From NCBI RefSeq assembly GCF_024181405.1, contig NZ_CP051302.1:186001-250000 (forward strand): 64,000 nucleotides of DNA. The letters are read 5' to 3'. The notes under the pieces are model-generated. The model made no database searches, was not told the origin of the DNA, and saw only the letters and a program-made list of their open reading frames with translations. This DNA is from Treponema denticola. Its GTDB lineage: Bacteria; Spirochaetota; Spirochaetia; Treponematales; Treponemataceae. Position 1 is the stretch's first letter. Each line of letters opens with the position of its first letter. Made by a program: the position numbers and the translations under genes. Positions 18,731 through 26,159 of this stretch are shown in pieces.

Positions 18731-19540
18731 ATGAAAACGAATAATTTGATAAGCAATTTTCACACCCATACTTATTTGTGTAAACATGCTGAAGGGAAGC
18801 CGATCGATTATGTAAAAGAAGCGATTAAGGCCGGCTGTTCAGCCTTAGGTTTTTCAGACCATTGTCCCTATCCCGATTCTTCGTGGGATTATTGCCGTAT
18901 GGGGGAATATGAGGTAAATCTCTATAAGAGCATGGTAGAAGAAGCTGCCATTGATGCGCCTTTTCCCGTATATTTCGGTTTTGAGTGCGAATGGCATCCC
19001 CGCTATAAGAGCTGGTACAAGGATTTTTTGAGGGAGGAACTGAAGTCCGATTTTTTGGTTTTAGGTTCTCACTGGTATGATGTAGACGGCCGCTTGGAAT
19101 ATGCGCCGACCCTTACAAAAAAGGAGCTTTTCGGTTACATTGATTTTACGATTGAAGGGATGGCATCAGGTCTTTATAATTTTTTAGCCCATCCCGATCT
19201 TTTTTTAGCTGATGTTTCAAATATAGATTCAGACCATCTGGCCTGTTCAAGGGCCTTAATTCAGGCGGCAATTGATCTTGATGTGCCTATAGAAATAAAC
19301 GGCTACGGTACTTTTAAAAGAAGAATTTTACGTGCCGGACGCGATGAGTTTATTTATCCGGTTAGGCAATTTTGGGAACTTGCTTCAGATATGGGGGCAA
19401 GGATTATCTGTAATTCTGATGCTCATTTCCCCGAGCATACTATTTTGGGCTGCAGGAATGCAATAGCTTTTGCGGAGAGTATGGGGATTAAGCCTATGGA
19501 TACTGCCGAAGCCCTAGGTTTCCGGAGTATCAATGGCTAA
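18731..19540 (+). CDS. PHP-domain phosphatase, histidinol-phosphatase (HisJ/HisK) type
   Basis: 269 residues with the PHP metal-binding motifs: HTH at residues 11-13, SDHCP at 42-46, then FGFECEWHP, LGSHW, AHPDL and CNSDAH. These residues bind the trinuclear metal centre of the family. The family hydrolyses L-histidinol phosphate. No other his genes are seen here, so a different phosphoester substrate is quite possible. It overlaps the acylphosphatase gene by 8 nt. Confidence 0.82.
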   Translation: MKTNNLISNFHTHTYLCKHAEGKPIDYVKEAIKAGCSALGFSDHCPYPDSSWDYCRMGEYEVNLYKSMVEEAAIDAPFPVYFGFECEWHPRYKSWYKDFLREELKSDFLVLGSHWYDVDGRLEYAPTLTKKELFGYIDFTIEGMASGLYNFLAHPDLFLADVSNIDSDHLACSRALIQAAIDLDVPIEINGYGTFKRRILRAGRDEFIYPVRQFWELASDMGARIICNSDAHFPEHTILGCRNAIAFAESMGIKPMDTAEALGFRSING

Positions 19541-19817
19541 GGAGGCTTTGAGAGCTCTTCATATTATAGTTAAAGGAAGGGTTCAAGGTGTGGGATTCAG
19601 GTATTGGACCCGTTCTCTTGCAAAGAGCCTCAATGTAAAGGGCCGGGTTCGAAACCTTGCCGATTACTCTGTCGAAATTATTGCCGAAGCCGATACCGAT
19701 ACTTTGGGAGAATTCCTTTATGCTCTCAAGCACGAGCATCCTTATGCCCGTGTTGAAGGCCTTAATTCCGAAGAGGTAAGGGCTAGAGGTTATACAGACT
19801 TTCGGATTGAAGTATAA
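19533..19817 (+). CDS. acyP: Acylphosphatase
   Basis: 94 residues with the acylphosphatase loop VKGRVQGVGFR. The catalytic Arg23 and Asn41 fall exactly at the classical positions. It hydrolyses acyl phosphates such as carbamoyl or acetyl phosphate in the cytoplasm. The start lies inside the end of the PHP gene, implying co-expression of two small phosphatases. Confidence 0.93.
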   Translation: MAKEALRALHIIVKGRVQGVGFRYWTRSLAKSLNVKGRVRNLADYSVEIIAEADTDTLGEFLYALKHEHPYARVEGLNSEEVRARGYTDFRIEV

Positions 19818-19850
19818 CAAAACTAAAACTGCCCTATAAAGTTTAAAAAA

Positions 19851-21176
19851 TTATTCTACCTTATCGTGTTTTTCCCCTCTGGTAACCTTTCCCATCATAA
19901 GCCATGCGAGGAGAAAAAAACATGCACAGTATACAAAGACAGCTCTGTGTCCTGCAAAGTCGATTATAAGACCTGCAAGGAAGGGGGCTATTATTGCCGC
20001 TCCTTGAGAAAAGGTATAGTATAAGCCTGTGTAAAGTCCTATGTGCGAAAAGCCAGCCATCTGCCAAAGCATGGGGAAGGAGTTGGCTATTATACAGATC
20101 CAAAAAATACCGAACACAAACATTAAGCCCCAAAATAGGTATTTTAATTGTCCTCCGGCAAGACCTAGTATACCTGCAATTTCGGTTAAGAAAAATTGAG
20201 CCAAACACAAACTCGCAACAACTACCAATGCGATTCTTATCATTCTTTTTCGTCCCCACTTACTTGCAGCATATCCCATTGGAATGGCTGATAGGGCTGA
20301 GGCTATTCCTACCATTCCTGCGGCAAATGCTCCCTGTCCTGTCGATACGCCGAAATGTTTTATACTGTACTCGGCGATGTATGGCAGCATTCCCTGATAG
20401 CCTAGGAACCATAAGAAAAGAGAAACAAGAACAAATAAGGCGCTCTTATCGGGTTTTTCCTCGTCTTCGATTTTTCTGCCTGCCAATACGGTTTTCATTG
20501 CCTGTAGAAACGGCACTTTTTCTTCTTCATTTTCAGAAGAATCGTGTAGGGGCGCATTTTTTTCTTTTACAAAGAAAAAGAGCATTAGGGTTGCAAGGAT
20601 GACCAAAAGACCCGCTGCCGGAAATGAAAGGACATCCTTTGTATGCCCTATAATTGGAAGGACAGTATCTACATCCATTAGGCGGGCTAAAAATAAGGTT
20701 CCTACTATTGCGGCAATGTTTCCCATGGTATTTATAACTCCGTTCCCTTGAGAGCGGAATTCGGCAGGAACAATGTCCGGCATTAAAGCAATTACTGGAC
20801 CCCGCACCGATTGCTTAAATAAATTCAGAAGGGCAAGAATAATTATCAATGCCGCCAAAGAATTTTTTGCTGCATATGGAATAAAGCTAAAAGTAATTGC
20901 CGACAATGGAAGCAGAATTATAATCCACGGCATTCGTCTTCCTATTTTTGTACGGGTTCTATCCGACCATGCCGAAACGATGGGGATTAATAATATTGCC
21001 AGAACATTATCGATAGACATCAATATTCCGACAAGCCATTTAAAAGGAATATAACGGCTTAAAAAAATCGTTACATAACTGTCATACAATGGATCCATGA
21101 GTCCCATCGTAAAAAAACCTGCTCCGATTAAAAAAGTTATCGGAAGGTATTTTCTAAATCCTTCTTTTTGTTTCAT
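19851..21176 (-). CDS. MFS transporter, sugar:cation-symporter (GPH/SUT)-like
   Basis: 441 residues with 12 predicted transmembrane helices. The cytoplasmic loop after TM2 reads SAWSDRTRTKIGRRMPWI, the typical D-R-x-x-x-x-G-R-R-x-P-W pattern of glycoside/sucrose-type MFS carriers. A large charged loop (around residues 205-240, EKNAPLHDSSENEEEK) separates the two halves. The ribosome-binding site GGAGAAGCT precedes the ATG. Substrate unknown. It is divergent from the glycerophosphodiesterase gene. Confidence 0.85.
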   Translation of the reverse strand: MKQKEGFRKYLPITFLIGAGFFTMGLMDPLYDSYVTIFLSRYIPFKWLVGILMSIDNVLAILLIPIVSAWSDRTRTKIGRRMPWIIILLPLSAITFSFIPYAAKNSLAALIIILALLNLFKQSVRGPVIALMPDIVPAEFRSQGNGVINTMGNIAAIVGTLFLARLMDVDTVLPIIGHTKDVLSFPAAGLLVILATLMLFFFVKEKNAPLHDSSENEEEKVPFLQAMKTVLAGRKIEDEEKPDKSALFVLVSLFLWFLGYQGMLPYIAEYSIKHFGVSTGQGAFAAGMVGIASALSAIPMGYAASKWGRKRMIRIALVVVASLCLAQFFLTEIAGILGLAGGQLKYLFWGLMFVFGIFWICIIANSFPMLWQMAGFSHIGLYTGLYYTFSQGAAIIAPFLAGLIIDFAGHRAVFVYCACFFLLAWLMMGKVTRGEKHDKVE

Positions 21177-21202
21177 AGCTTCTCCAATATTTATTTAATA
21201 CC

Positions 21203-21231
21203 TTAACAGTATAAACTATATTTGCTATAAT
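21203..21231 (+). promoter_or_regulatory. Promoter of the glycerophosphodiesterase gene
   Basis: TTAACA (21203-21208), a 17-bp spacer and TATAAT (21226-21231). The start is expected near 21238, giving an approximately 40-nt leader. Confidence 0.7.
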
Positions 21232-21277
21232 AGCTATAGTAAAAATAAAGATTATTTAATTTATGAGGAAAAGGAAT

Positions 21278-22057
21278 ATGCATAAAAAAATTTTGCCTAA
21301 TGCAAAAAGACCTCTTCTTTTTGGTCATCGAGGAGTTTCAAGTTTAGCTCCTGAAAATACGATTGCCTCATTTAAAAAGGCTGTAGAGCTGGGAATCCCC
21401 GGAGTGGAGCTGGATGTGCATTTAACCAAAACCGGAGAACTTGCGGTTATTCATGATTCCTCAATTAAGCGTACAGGAAGAATTTATGAAAACGGAAAGA
21501 TTATTGAAGCTCCTGATCTAAAAGTTGAAGATTTATCTTGGGAAGAATTACAAAAATATGACTTCGGTATTTGGTTTTCAAAAGAATATGAAGGTGAAAA
21601 ACTTCCTTTACTTTATGATGTCCTAAAACTTCTAGGCTCCGATATCTATGTCGATATAGAAATAAAAATAGATAACTTAAAATATAAGGGAGTTGTAGAA
21701 AAAACTTATCAGGTTTTAAAGGATATTTTAAAAGTTTTACCCGAAAATCCTCAGAGGTTTTTGGTTTCTTCTTTTAATCCATTTGCTATAAGATATTTTT
21801 CAAAGATATGTTCCGATATTCCTACAGCCTTAATCTATGATAATCATCCCGATAATCTCTTTTTTTTAAAAAAGGGCAGGGGGCTTTTATTTTGTAGGCC
21901 GGATATTTTAAAGCCTTCTTATAAATGCTTTACGAAAAAGAAAGATAAAGAATCTTGGTGTTGGACAGTTGACGATAAAGAAAAAGCCGAGGTCCTTATT
22001 AAAAAAGGAGTAACGGGGATTATATCCAATCGCCCTCAGGATTTAAACCAAGATTAA
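21278..22057 (+). CDS. Cytoplasmic glycerophosphodiester phosphodiesterase (UgpQ-like)
   Basis: 259 residues from the ATG at 21278. The ATG at 21263 is in frame, but GAGGAAAAGG lies between the two and serves the second. The GDPD TIM barrel has His17-Arg18, Glu44, Asp46 and His59 (GHRG; GVELDVHLT; IHD), the metal and acid-base residues. It has no signal peptide, unlike surface GlpQ proteins. It would release glycerol 3-phosphate and alcohol from glycerophosphodiesters derived from phospholipids. Confidence 0.9.
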   Translation: MHKKILPNAKRPLLFGHRGVSSLAPENTIASFKKAVELGIPGVELDVHLTKTGELAVIHDSSIKRTGRIYENGKIIEAPDLKVEDLSWEELQKYDFGIWFSKEYEGEKLPLLYDVLKLLGSDIYVDIEIKIDNLKYKGVVEKTYQVLKDILKVLPENPQRFLVSSFNPFAIRYFSKICSDIPTALIYDNHPDNLFFLKKGRGLLFCRPDILKPSYKCFTKKKDKESWCWTVDDKEKAEVLIKKGVTGIISNRPQDLNQD

Positions 22058-22071
22058 GACTTCCATTTTTC

Positions 22072-22506
22072 CTAAATAATTTGAATAAATCCGCGTTTGT
22101 TGTACCAATTTATTGCCGTTTTATTTTTTGATTCGACATCAAGATAAATTTCAAAATCTTGATTTTTAAAATAGTTTATAACTCTATTTATAAGAGATAT
22201 TCCGATTCCGCATTTTTGATATTTTTTTAGAACCGCAATAACACTGATATAAGCCGAATTTTCTTTTATAAAAGAAATAATAAAACCTGCATGCTCTTCA
22301 TTATATTTTGCAATAAAACAAGAGGCGGGATTAAAAAGATCTATTTTATACCAATCACTTTCCCATGCCTTATCGCAAAAGGCATCGGCATATATTTGAG
22401 GAATAATATCTTTGTGTTCAGACTCACTAAATTCTTCGATTTTAATGTTTTTATTTTTATTATCTAAAAGTTTTTTAGGTATTCTATATTTAATCCAGGT
22501 TTGCAT
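22072..22506 (-). CDS. GNAT-family N-acetyltransferase
   Basis: 144 residues. The acetyl-CoA-binding motif A is seen in IAVLKKYQKCGIGISL (Q/R-x-x-G-x-G pattern) and motif B in YLDVESKNKTAINWYNKRGF. Substrate unknown. It lies 2 nt after the methyltransferase gene, so the two form an operon of small-molecule-modifying enzymes. Confidence 0.85.
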   Translation of the reverse strand: MQTWIKYRIPKKLLDNKNKNIKIEEFSESEHKDIIPQIYADAFCDKAWESDWYKIDLFNPASCFIAKYNEEHAGFIISFIKENSAYISVIAVLKKYQKCGIGISLINRVINYFKNQDFEIYLDVESKNKTAINWYNKRGFIQII

Positions 22507-22508
22507 TT

Positions 22509-23135
22509 TTATTCCTTATAAATTGTAAATACACCGGAACAATAAGATATTTTTATAAAATCCGTTTTTAGATGCGGGAACCATAAATTAAATCTTTCGG
22601 CAATTAAATAATATTCTTCATCATCCCACTCTTCATAGTCTTTTTTTCTTGCGGCTTCCATATCTTTTTCCGTTTCAAATGCAACATCGCCGAAGATAAG
22701 AATACCCTTTGGGTTTAAGGATTTTAACAGCTTCAGAATATATAATTTTTTTGCTTCGTCATCTATGTGATGAATTGCATAGGTACTGAGTATAACATCG
22801 AATTGTTTTTGCTTAAATTCCTTAGGGAGACCATCGGTAAAATCAAATTGTAAAAGTTCCGCATTAGGCATTTTTTGTTTTGCCTTTTTTAGCATCTCAT
22901 TTGAAAAGTCTATTCCGTAAATATTATATCCGTCGTCATAAAGTTTTTTTGCTAAAATACCTGTGCCGAATCCTATGTCCAAAATATTTTTAGAATTTTG
23001 CTTGCGAACCTTTTCGTATACCGTACCTAGAACTTTTTTATAGCCGGCAAAGGGATAAACATTTTCTTCATCTGATATTTCTACTTGTGTGTCGTAATTA
23101 TCTGACCATAGGTCAAAGCCTTTACTGTCCAACAT
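22509..23135 (-). CDS. Class I SAM-dependent methyltransferase
   Basis: 208 residues. Motif I is ILDIGFGTG (about residues 51-59), followed by the acidic end of strand 2 (YGIDFSNEML) and motif IV-like FDVILSTYAIHHID. It resembles the YrrT/UbiE-like small-molecule methyltransferases. Substrate not predictable. It is followed by the acetyltransferase and preceded by the Rrf2 regulator in the same direction. Confidence 0.87.
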   Translation of the reverse strand: MLDSKGFDLWSDNYDTQVEISDEENVYPFAGYKKVLGTVYEKVRKQNSKNILDIGFGTGILAKKLYDDGYNIYGIDFSNEMLKKAKQKMPNAELLQFDFTDGLPKEFKQKQFDVILSTYAIHHIDDEAKKLYILKLLKSLNPKGILIFGDVAFETEKDMEAARKKDYEEWDDEEYYLIAERFNLWFPHLKTDFIKISYCSGVFTIYKE

Positions 23136-23172
23136 CTTGTTTCTCCTTAAAATTAACTGTTACTTGCCTCAA

Positions 23173-23607
23173 TTAAGATATTTGGATGTCTTTAATCTTG
23201 TTTAAAATACTTTGTAGCGTAAATGAATTTAATTTTTTTTCGAGGGTGGTTTGAGCATCCAAAAAATAGCCGTCAAGCAAGAGATTTATTTTTTGTGCAA
23301 CAGGACATTCATTCGGCGGTGTGTCATGTATTTTAAATAGTCTTCCGTCCTTTATTGATTCTACTGCATTAAAGATATCGAGGAAGCTGATTTTAGCTGC
23401 CTTTTTTTTTAATGCAATACCGCCTGTTCCCTGAGTAATCTCTATGAGGCCTGCATTTTTTAATGCACTCATAAGTTTGCGTATAACTACAGGATTTGTC
23501 TTTACACTTTCAGCAAGAAAATCGCTCGTTACCTTGCACTTATCTTTAAAGAATTCAACACAGAGTAGGATATGAATTGAAACCGAGAATTTTGTTCCTA
23601 TTTGCAT
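23173..23607 (-). CDS. Rrf2-family transcriptional regulator (YwnA-like)
   Basis: 144 residues: an N-terminal winged helix (TSDFLAESVKTNPVVIRKLMSALKNAGLIEITQGTGGIAL) and a dimerisation helix. IscR/NsrR members use three clustered cysteines to hold an iron-sulphur cluster. Here only one cysteine (NECPV) is in that region, so a cluster is unlikely and a redox- or ligand-sensing YwnA-type protein is more probable. A palindrome overlaps its own promoter. In Bacillus a similar regulator (ywnA) lies beside an NAD(P)-binding reductase (ywnB), the same arrangement as here. Confidence 0.86.
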   Translation of the reverse strand: MQIGTKFSVSIHILLCVEFFKDKCKVTSDFLAESVKTNPVVIRKLMSALKNAGLIEITQGTGGIALKKKAAKISFLDIFNAVESIKDGRLFKIHDTPPNECPVAQKINLLLDGYFLDAQTTLEKKLNSFTLQSILNKIKDIQIS

Positions 23608-23609
23608 AA

Positions 23610-23712
23610 GCCGTCCTAACCGAATATCTTTTTCATCTTATACTAAAACTATATAAGATACAATAGGTCATTTCTAAAAATTGATGTTTTTAGATACTCA
23701 CAATAGGACGGC
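23610..23712 (-). promoter_or_regulatory. Distant 9-bp inverted repeat covering the rrf2 ribosome-binding site
   Basis: TAGGACGGC on the minus strand (23618-23610) contains the AGGA used to start the Rrf2 gene. Its exact complement GCCGTCCTA lies upstream on the same strand (23712-23704), just after the stop of the reductase gene. RNA reading through from the reductase gene could hide the ribosome-binding site; RNA from the local promoter would lack the upstream arm. Confidence 0.45.
23635..23659 (-). promoter_or_regulatory. Palindromic operator of the Rrf2 gene
   Basis: ATCTTATA (23635-23642), 9 bp and TATAAGAT (23652-23659) form a perfect inverted repeat. On the minus strand TATAAG doubles as a -10 box about 30 bp before the start codon. 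The natural reading is autoregulation by the Rrf2 protein. Confidence 0.65.
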
Positions 23713-23727
23713 TATTGAATCGTTATT

Positions 23728-24363
23728 TTATAAACTTACAACCGAAAAATTATCTTGAATGAATTTTCCATTTTCTACTTCATCAATCATAGCGATGGCG
23801 TAATCGGCATAGCTTATTGTGCTCTCTCCATTCGAGTTGAATGGGAGATCTTTACCTGCAAGTTTATATGTTCCGGTACGTTTACCTTCTGCTTTAAAAT
23901 CTAAGGGCGGCGATAAATAAGTCCACAAAACATCTTTTCTTTCCTTTAATTCAAGAAATGCATTCGTTTCTGCCTGTGCTAGAGGACGGAATTCTTCAGG
24001 GAAATTGGGCGCATTAAGTAAGATTGTTTTGTGCTCCTTATCTGTGTAGAGGCAACCCGCTCCTCCGACTATTAAAAGCCGGATTTTAGTATTTTTTACG
24101 CAATCACATAAATGCCGTAACGAAGTGATGTGCCTGTCAAAGGTTTCAGGTGTCCACGCTCCAAAAGCATCGATAACCGCATCAAAACCTGCCAAATCTT
24201 CAGGTTTTAGATCAAATAAATCTTTTTGTAGAACCTTTGCCTTTTCGTTTTTAGCACAAGGCTGACGGATGATGGCCGTTACATCAAAGCCCCTCATTAC
24301 AGCTTCATTTGTAAGACAATGACCTTGTTTTCCATTTGCTCCAATAATTGCAATCTTTTTCAT
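23728..24363 (-). CDS. NAD(P)-binding oxidoreductase, NmrA/YwnB-like
   Basis: 211 residues from the ATG at 24363; GGAGG immediately upstream supports this over an earlier TTG. The Rossmann motif GANGKQG is at residues 8-14 (KIAIIGANGKQGHCL). The family of atypical short-chain reductases often lacks the YxxxK triad and includes quinone- or redox-stress proteins. It is preceded by a consensus promoter overlapped by two matching palindromes, so it is tightly regulated. Confidence 0.85.
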   Translation of the reverse strand: MKKIAIIGANGKQGHCLTNEAVMRGFDVTAIIRQPCAKNEKAKVLQKDLFDLKPEDLAGFDAVIDAFGAWTPETFDRHITSLRHLCDCVKNTKIRLLIVGGAGCLYTDKEHKTILLNAPNFPEEFRPLAQAETNAFLELKERKDVLWTYLSPPLDFKAEGKRTGTYKLAGKDLPFNSNGESTISYADYAIAMIDEVENGKFIQDNFSVVSL

Positions 24364-24392
24364 TAGAACCTCCAATGTTTTAATACTATAGT

Positions 24393-24453
24393 TGTAACTA
24401 TTATTGTTACATCTATAGTATAAGCTTTTTTAGATGTAATGTCAATGGTTACA
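24393..24453. promoter_or_regulatory. Two phased operators TGTAA-N9-TTACA
   Basis: TGTAA-N9-TTACA occurs at 24393-24411 and again at 24435-24453, centres 42 bp (four helical turns) apart. The first extends to a 14-bp near-perfect inverted repeat ACTATAGTTGTAAC / GTTACATCTATAGT (24385-24419). They bracket the -35 and start of the reductase promoter, as expected for a cooperative repressor. The sequence differs from the Rrf2 palindrome, so another regulator, for example of the HxlR type, may act here. Confidence 0.75.
24417..24445 (-). promoter_or_regulatory. Promoter of the NmrA-like reductase gene
   Basis: On the minus strand TTGACA (24445-24440), a 17-bp spacer and TATACT (24422-24417). This is a strong sigma-70 promoter whose -35 box lies inside one palindrome and whose -10/start region meets another. 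Confidence 0.85.
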
Positions 24454-24549
24454 ACCAAAATTTTCTAAATTCTTTTATAGATTTTATTTGAGATTTATAT
24501 ATAGTTCTTTTTTTATTTACAAATTATGAATTACACGGGTATGTCGAAG

Positions 24550-24581
24550 TTGAAAATCGGACACGGATGTCCGATTTTCAA
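24550..24581. repeat. Perfect 14-bp inverted repeat with 4-nt loop
   Basis: TTGAAAATCGGACA (24550-24563), loop CGGA, TGTCCGATTTTCAA (24568-24581). It is very stable as a hairpin on either strand but has no T-run on either side. It lies between two divergent genes, so it does not act as an ordinary terminator. It may be a dispersed palindromic repeat or an operator. Confidence 0.7.
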
Positions 24582-24610
24582 TGGTAGTATACTAATCCTC
24601 ATTTTTTTAC

Positions 24611-24616
24611 TATAAT
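24611..24616 (+). promoter_or_regulatory. -10 box placed for a leaderless transcript
   Basis: TATAAT ends 6 nt before the ATG at 24623, which would put the RNA start on or next to the start codon. No Shine-Dalgarno sequence is present (TTTTTACTATAATGTATAT). The -35 region is poor (TATACT at the expected place). Confidence 0.5.
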
Positions 24617-24622
24617 GTATAT

Positions 24623-26101
24623 ATGAAAACTACTAAACTATTTTCTTTATTTTTAATTTTGGTGAGCCTGTTTGCTTTATTGACAGGCTGTGCGAGTATG
24701 TATATTCACGGTTCAACTCCGGTTCAAAGGGCTGTATCCGCTGCCGACCTTCTTATTGCAGGCAATGTATCTGACGGCTACATAAGAGTATATAAAGCCG
24801 AGTCCGCTAAGGCTGAGCGCTCTATTATGGATATGATCGGTAAGGCTGAGAGAAACGATATATACTATGCCGATATTGCAGATAATATTTCCGATTGGAT
24901 GCTGCTTTATAGTCGCGTTTCTACTCTTCAAATGATGTACCCCGAAGGTCTAGTTGGAAAGAAAGAAATCGTTGTTTTTGAAGCTCGAGATTACAGCGGG
25001 CTAAAGGATATTTCTTATACAAGGGCAACGGAAGCTCTTTATAATGAGGCCTTGCGTATTGTACAAATGCAGGGAAACGATCCTAAAAATATTTCTAAAG
25101 TATTGGATAATTTAAAGCGTGCAAAAAAATACTCGCGCCATTTGGATGATGAGATAAATTTACTGGGTGCAGAGACGGCTTATAATGCGGCCGAAACTCT
25201 TGCTTATACTAATAAACCGGATAATCTTCTTCAAGCCTCCGAATACTATATACTTGCAAATTCATGGATTTCGGGATATAGGGGCTCTTTGGAAAAAAGT
25301 CGTCTTGCAAAAGAAAAGGCTGCTTATCTTTATATCGAAGAGGGGCGTTATAATCTACGGTTGAACAATTATACAGCCTTTCGCCATGCAAAAGCCTATT
25401 TTCAAAAAGCAGAAAAAATAATTCCGGGTATAGCCTCAAAAGAACTTGCAGAAGTGGACCAAAGACTTATCCTCAGACTTACTATTGTGCTGCCGGGTGA
25501 TAATTATAATGATGGAGATAGAATACGTAGGGCGATAAATTCAGAATTTACTTCTTCAAATTTGGGACCTGAAATTATTAAAGTGAATTTTATCAAAGGC
25601 GGAATAAATTCTATTTTTAATTTTCTCGATATCAGAGATGCTGATTTGGTGCTAATGCCTTATGAAAGTTATGGAAAGGTGAAAGAAACATATGGACCTG
25701 TAAATACGGTAAACAAAGATGTATCGAAGACTATAAACGGAATCGTATATAGTGGTACGGTAACGGAACAAAGTCAGCTTGTTACCGTTTATGCTCAGAA
25801 CGATTTTGTCTTATATGATATTAGAACATGGAGAAAAACTGAACTGCGTTATTTTAGCAATGAAACAAAAAAATTCTCTAAAAAGTTTATAGTGAGATAT
25901 TATGGCGGAGCTCCTGAAGCAAAACCGGCTGATTTTGATCCCGGTTTCTTATATGAAGCGGGACAATATAAAAAATTCTTCCCTGAATTAATGACTGAGA
26001 ATAATTCTATTAATTTGATTAACAGTAACGGCCGTCTTAGTTCAAGCGGTAAGGAGCTATGTGATGTAATTAAAAATCTTCAATACATAGAGCGGAGGTA
26101 A
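24623..26101 (+). CDS. Large helical-repeat lipoprotein
   Basis: 492 residues with a spirochaete lipobox LLTGC (Cys23). Residues about 40-270 are helical and TPR-like, with repeated A-x-x-x-Y / KA-x-x-Y patterns (YNEALRIVQMQ, YFQKAEKIIPGI). The C-terminal part is beta-rich (VKETYGPVNTVNKD, GIVYSGTVTEQSQLVTVYAQND). Probably anchored in a membrane facing the periplasm. No named family. It seems monocistronic, facing the McrBC operon at its 3' end. Confidence 0.82.
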   Translation: MKTTKLFSLFLILVSLFALLTGCASMYIHGSTPVQRAVSAADLLIAGNVSDGYIRVYKAESAKAERSIMDMIGKAERNDIYYADIADNISDWMLLYSRVSTLQMMYPEGLVGKKEIVVFEARDYSGLKDISYTRATEALYNEALRIVQMQGNDPKNISKVLDNLKRAKKYSRHLDDEINLLGAETAYNAAETLAYTNKPDNLLQASEYYILANSWISGYRGSLEKSRLAKEKAAYLYIEEGRYNLRLNNYTAFRHAKAYFQKAEKIIPGIASKELAEVDQRLILRLTIVLPGDNYNDGDRIRRAINSEFTSSNLGPEIIKVNFIKGGINSIFNFLDIRDADLVLMPYESYGKVKETYGPVNTVNKDVSKTINGIVYSGTVTEQSQLVTVYAQNDFVLYDIRTWRKTELRYFSNETKKFSKKFIVRYYGGAPEAKPADFDPGFLYEAGQYKKFFPELMTENNSINLINSNGRLSSSGKELCDVIKNLQYIERR

Positions 26102-26159
26102 GTCTTTGTATATTACAAGTTGAAAAACGACAGTTTTTTAGTATAAGTAAAGTAAAAAG

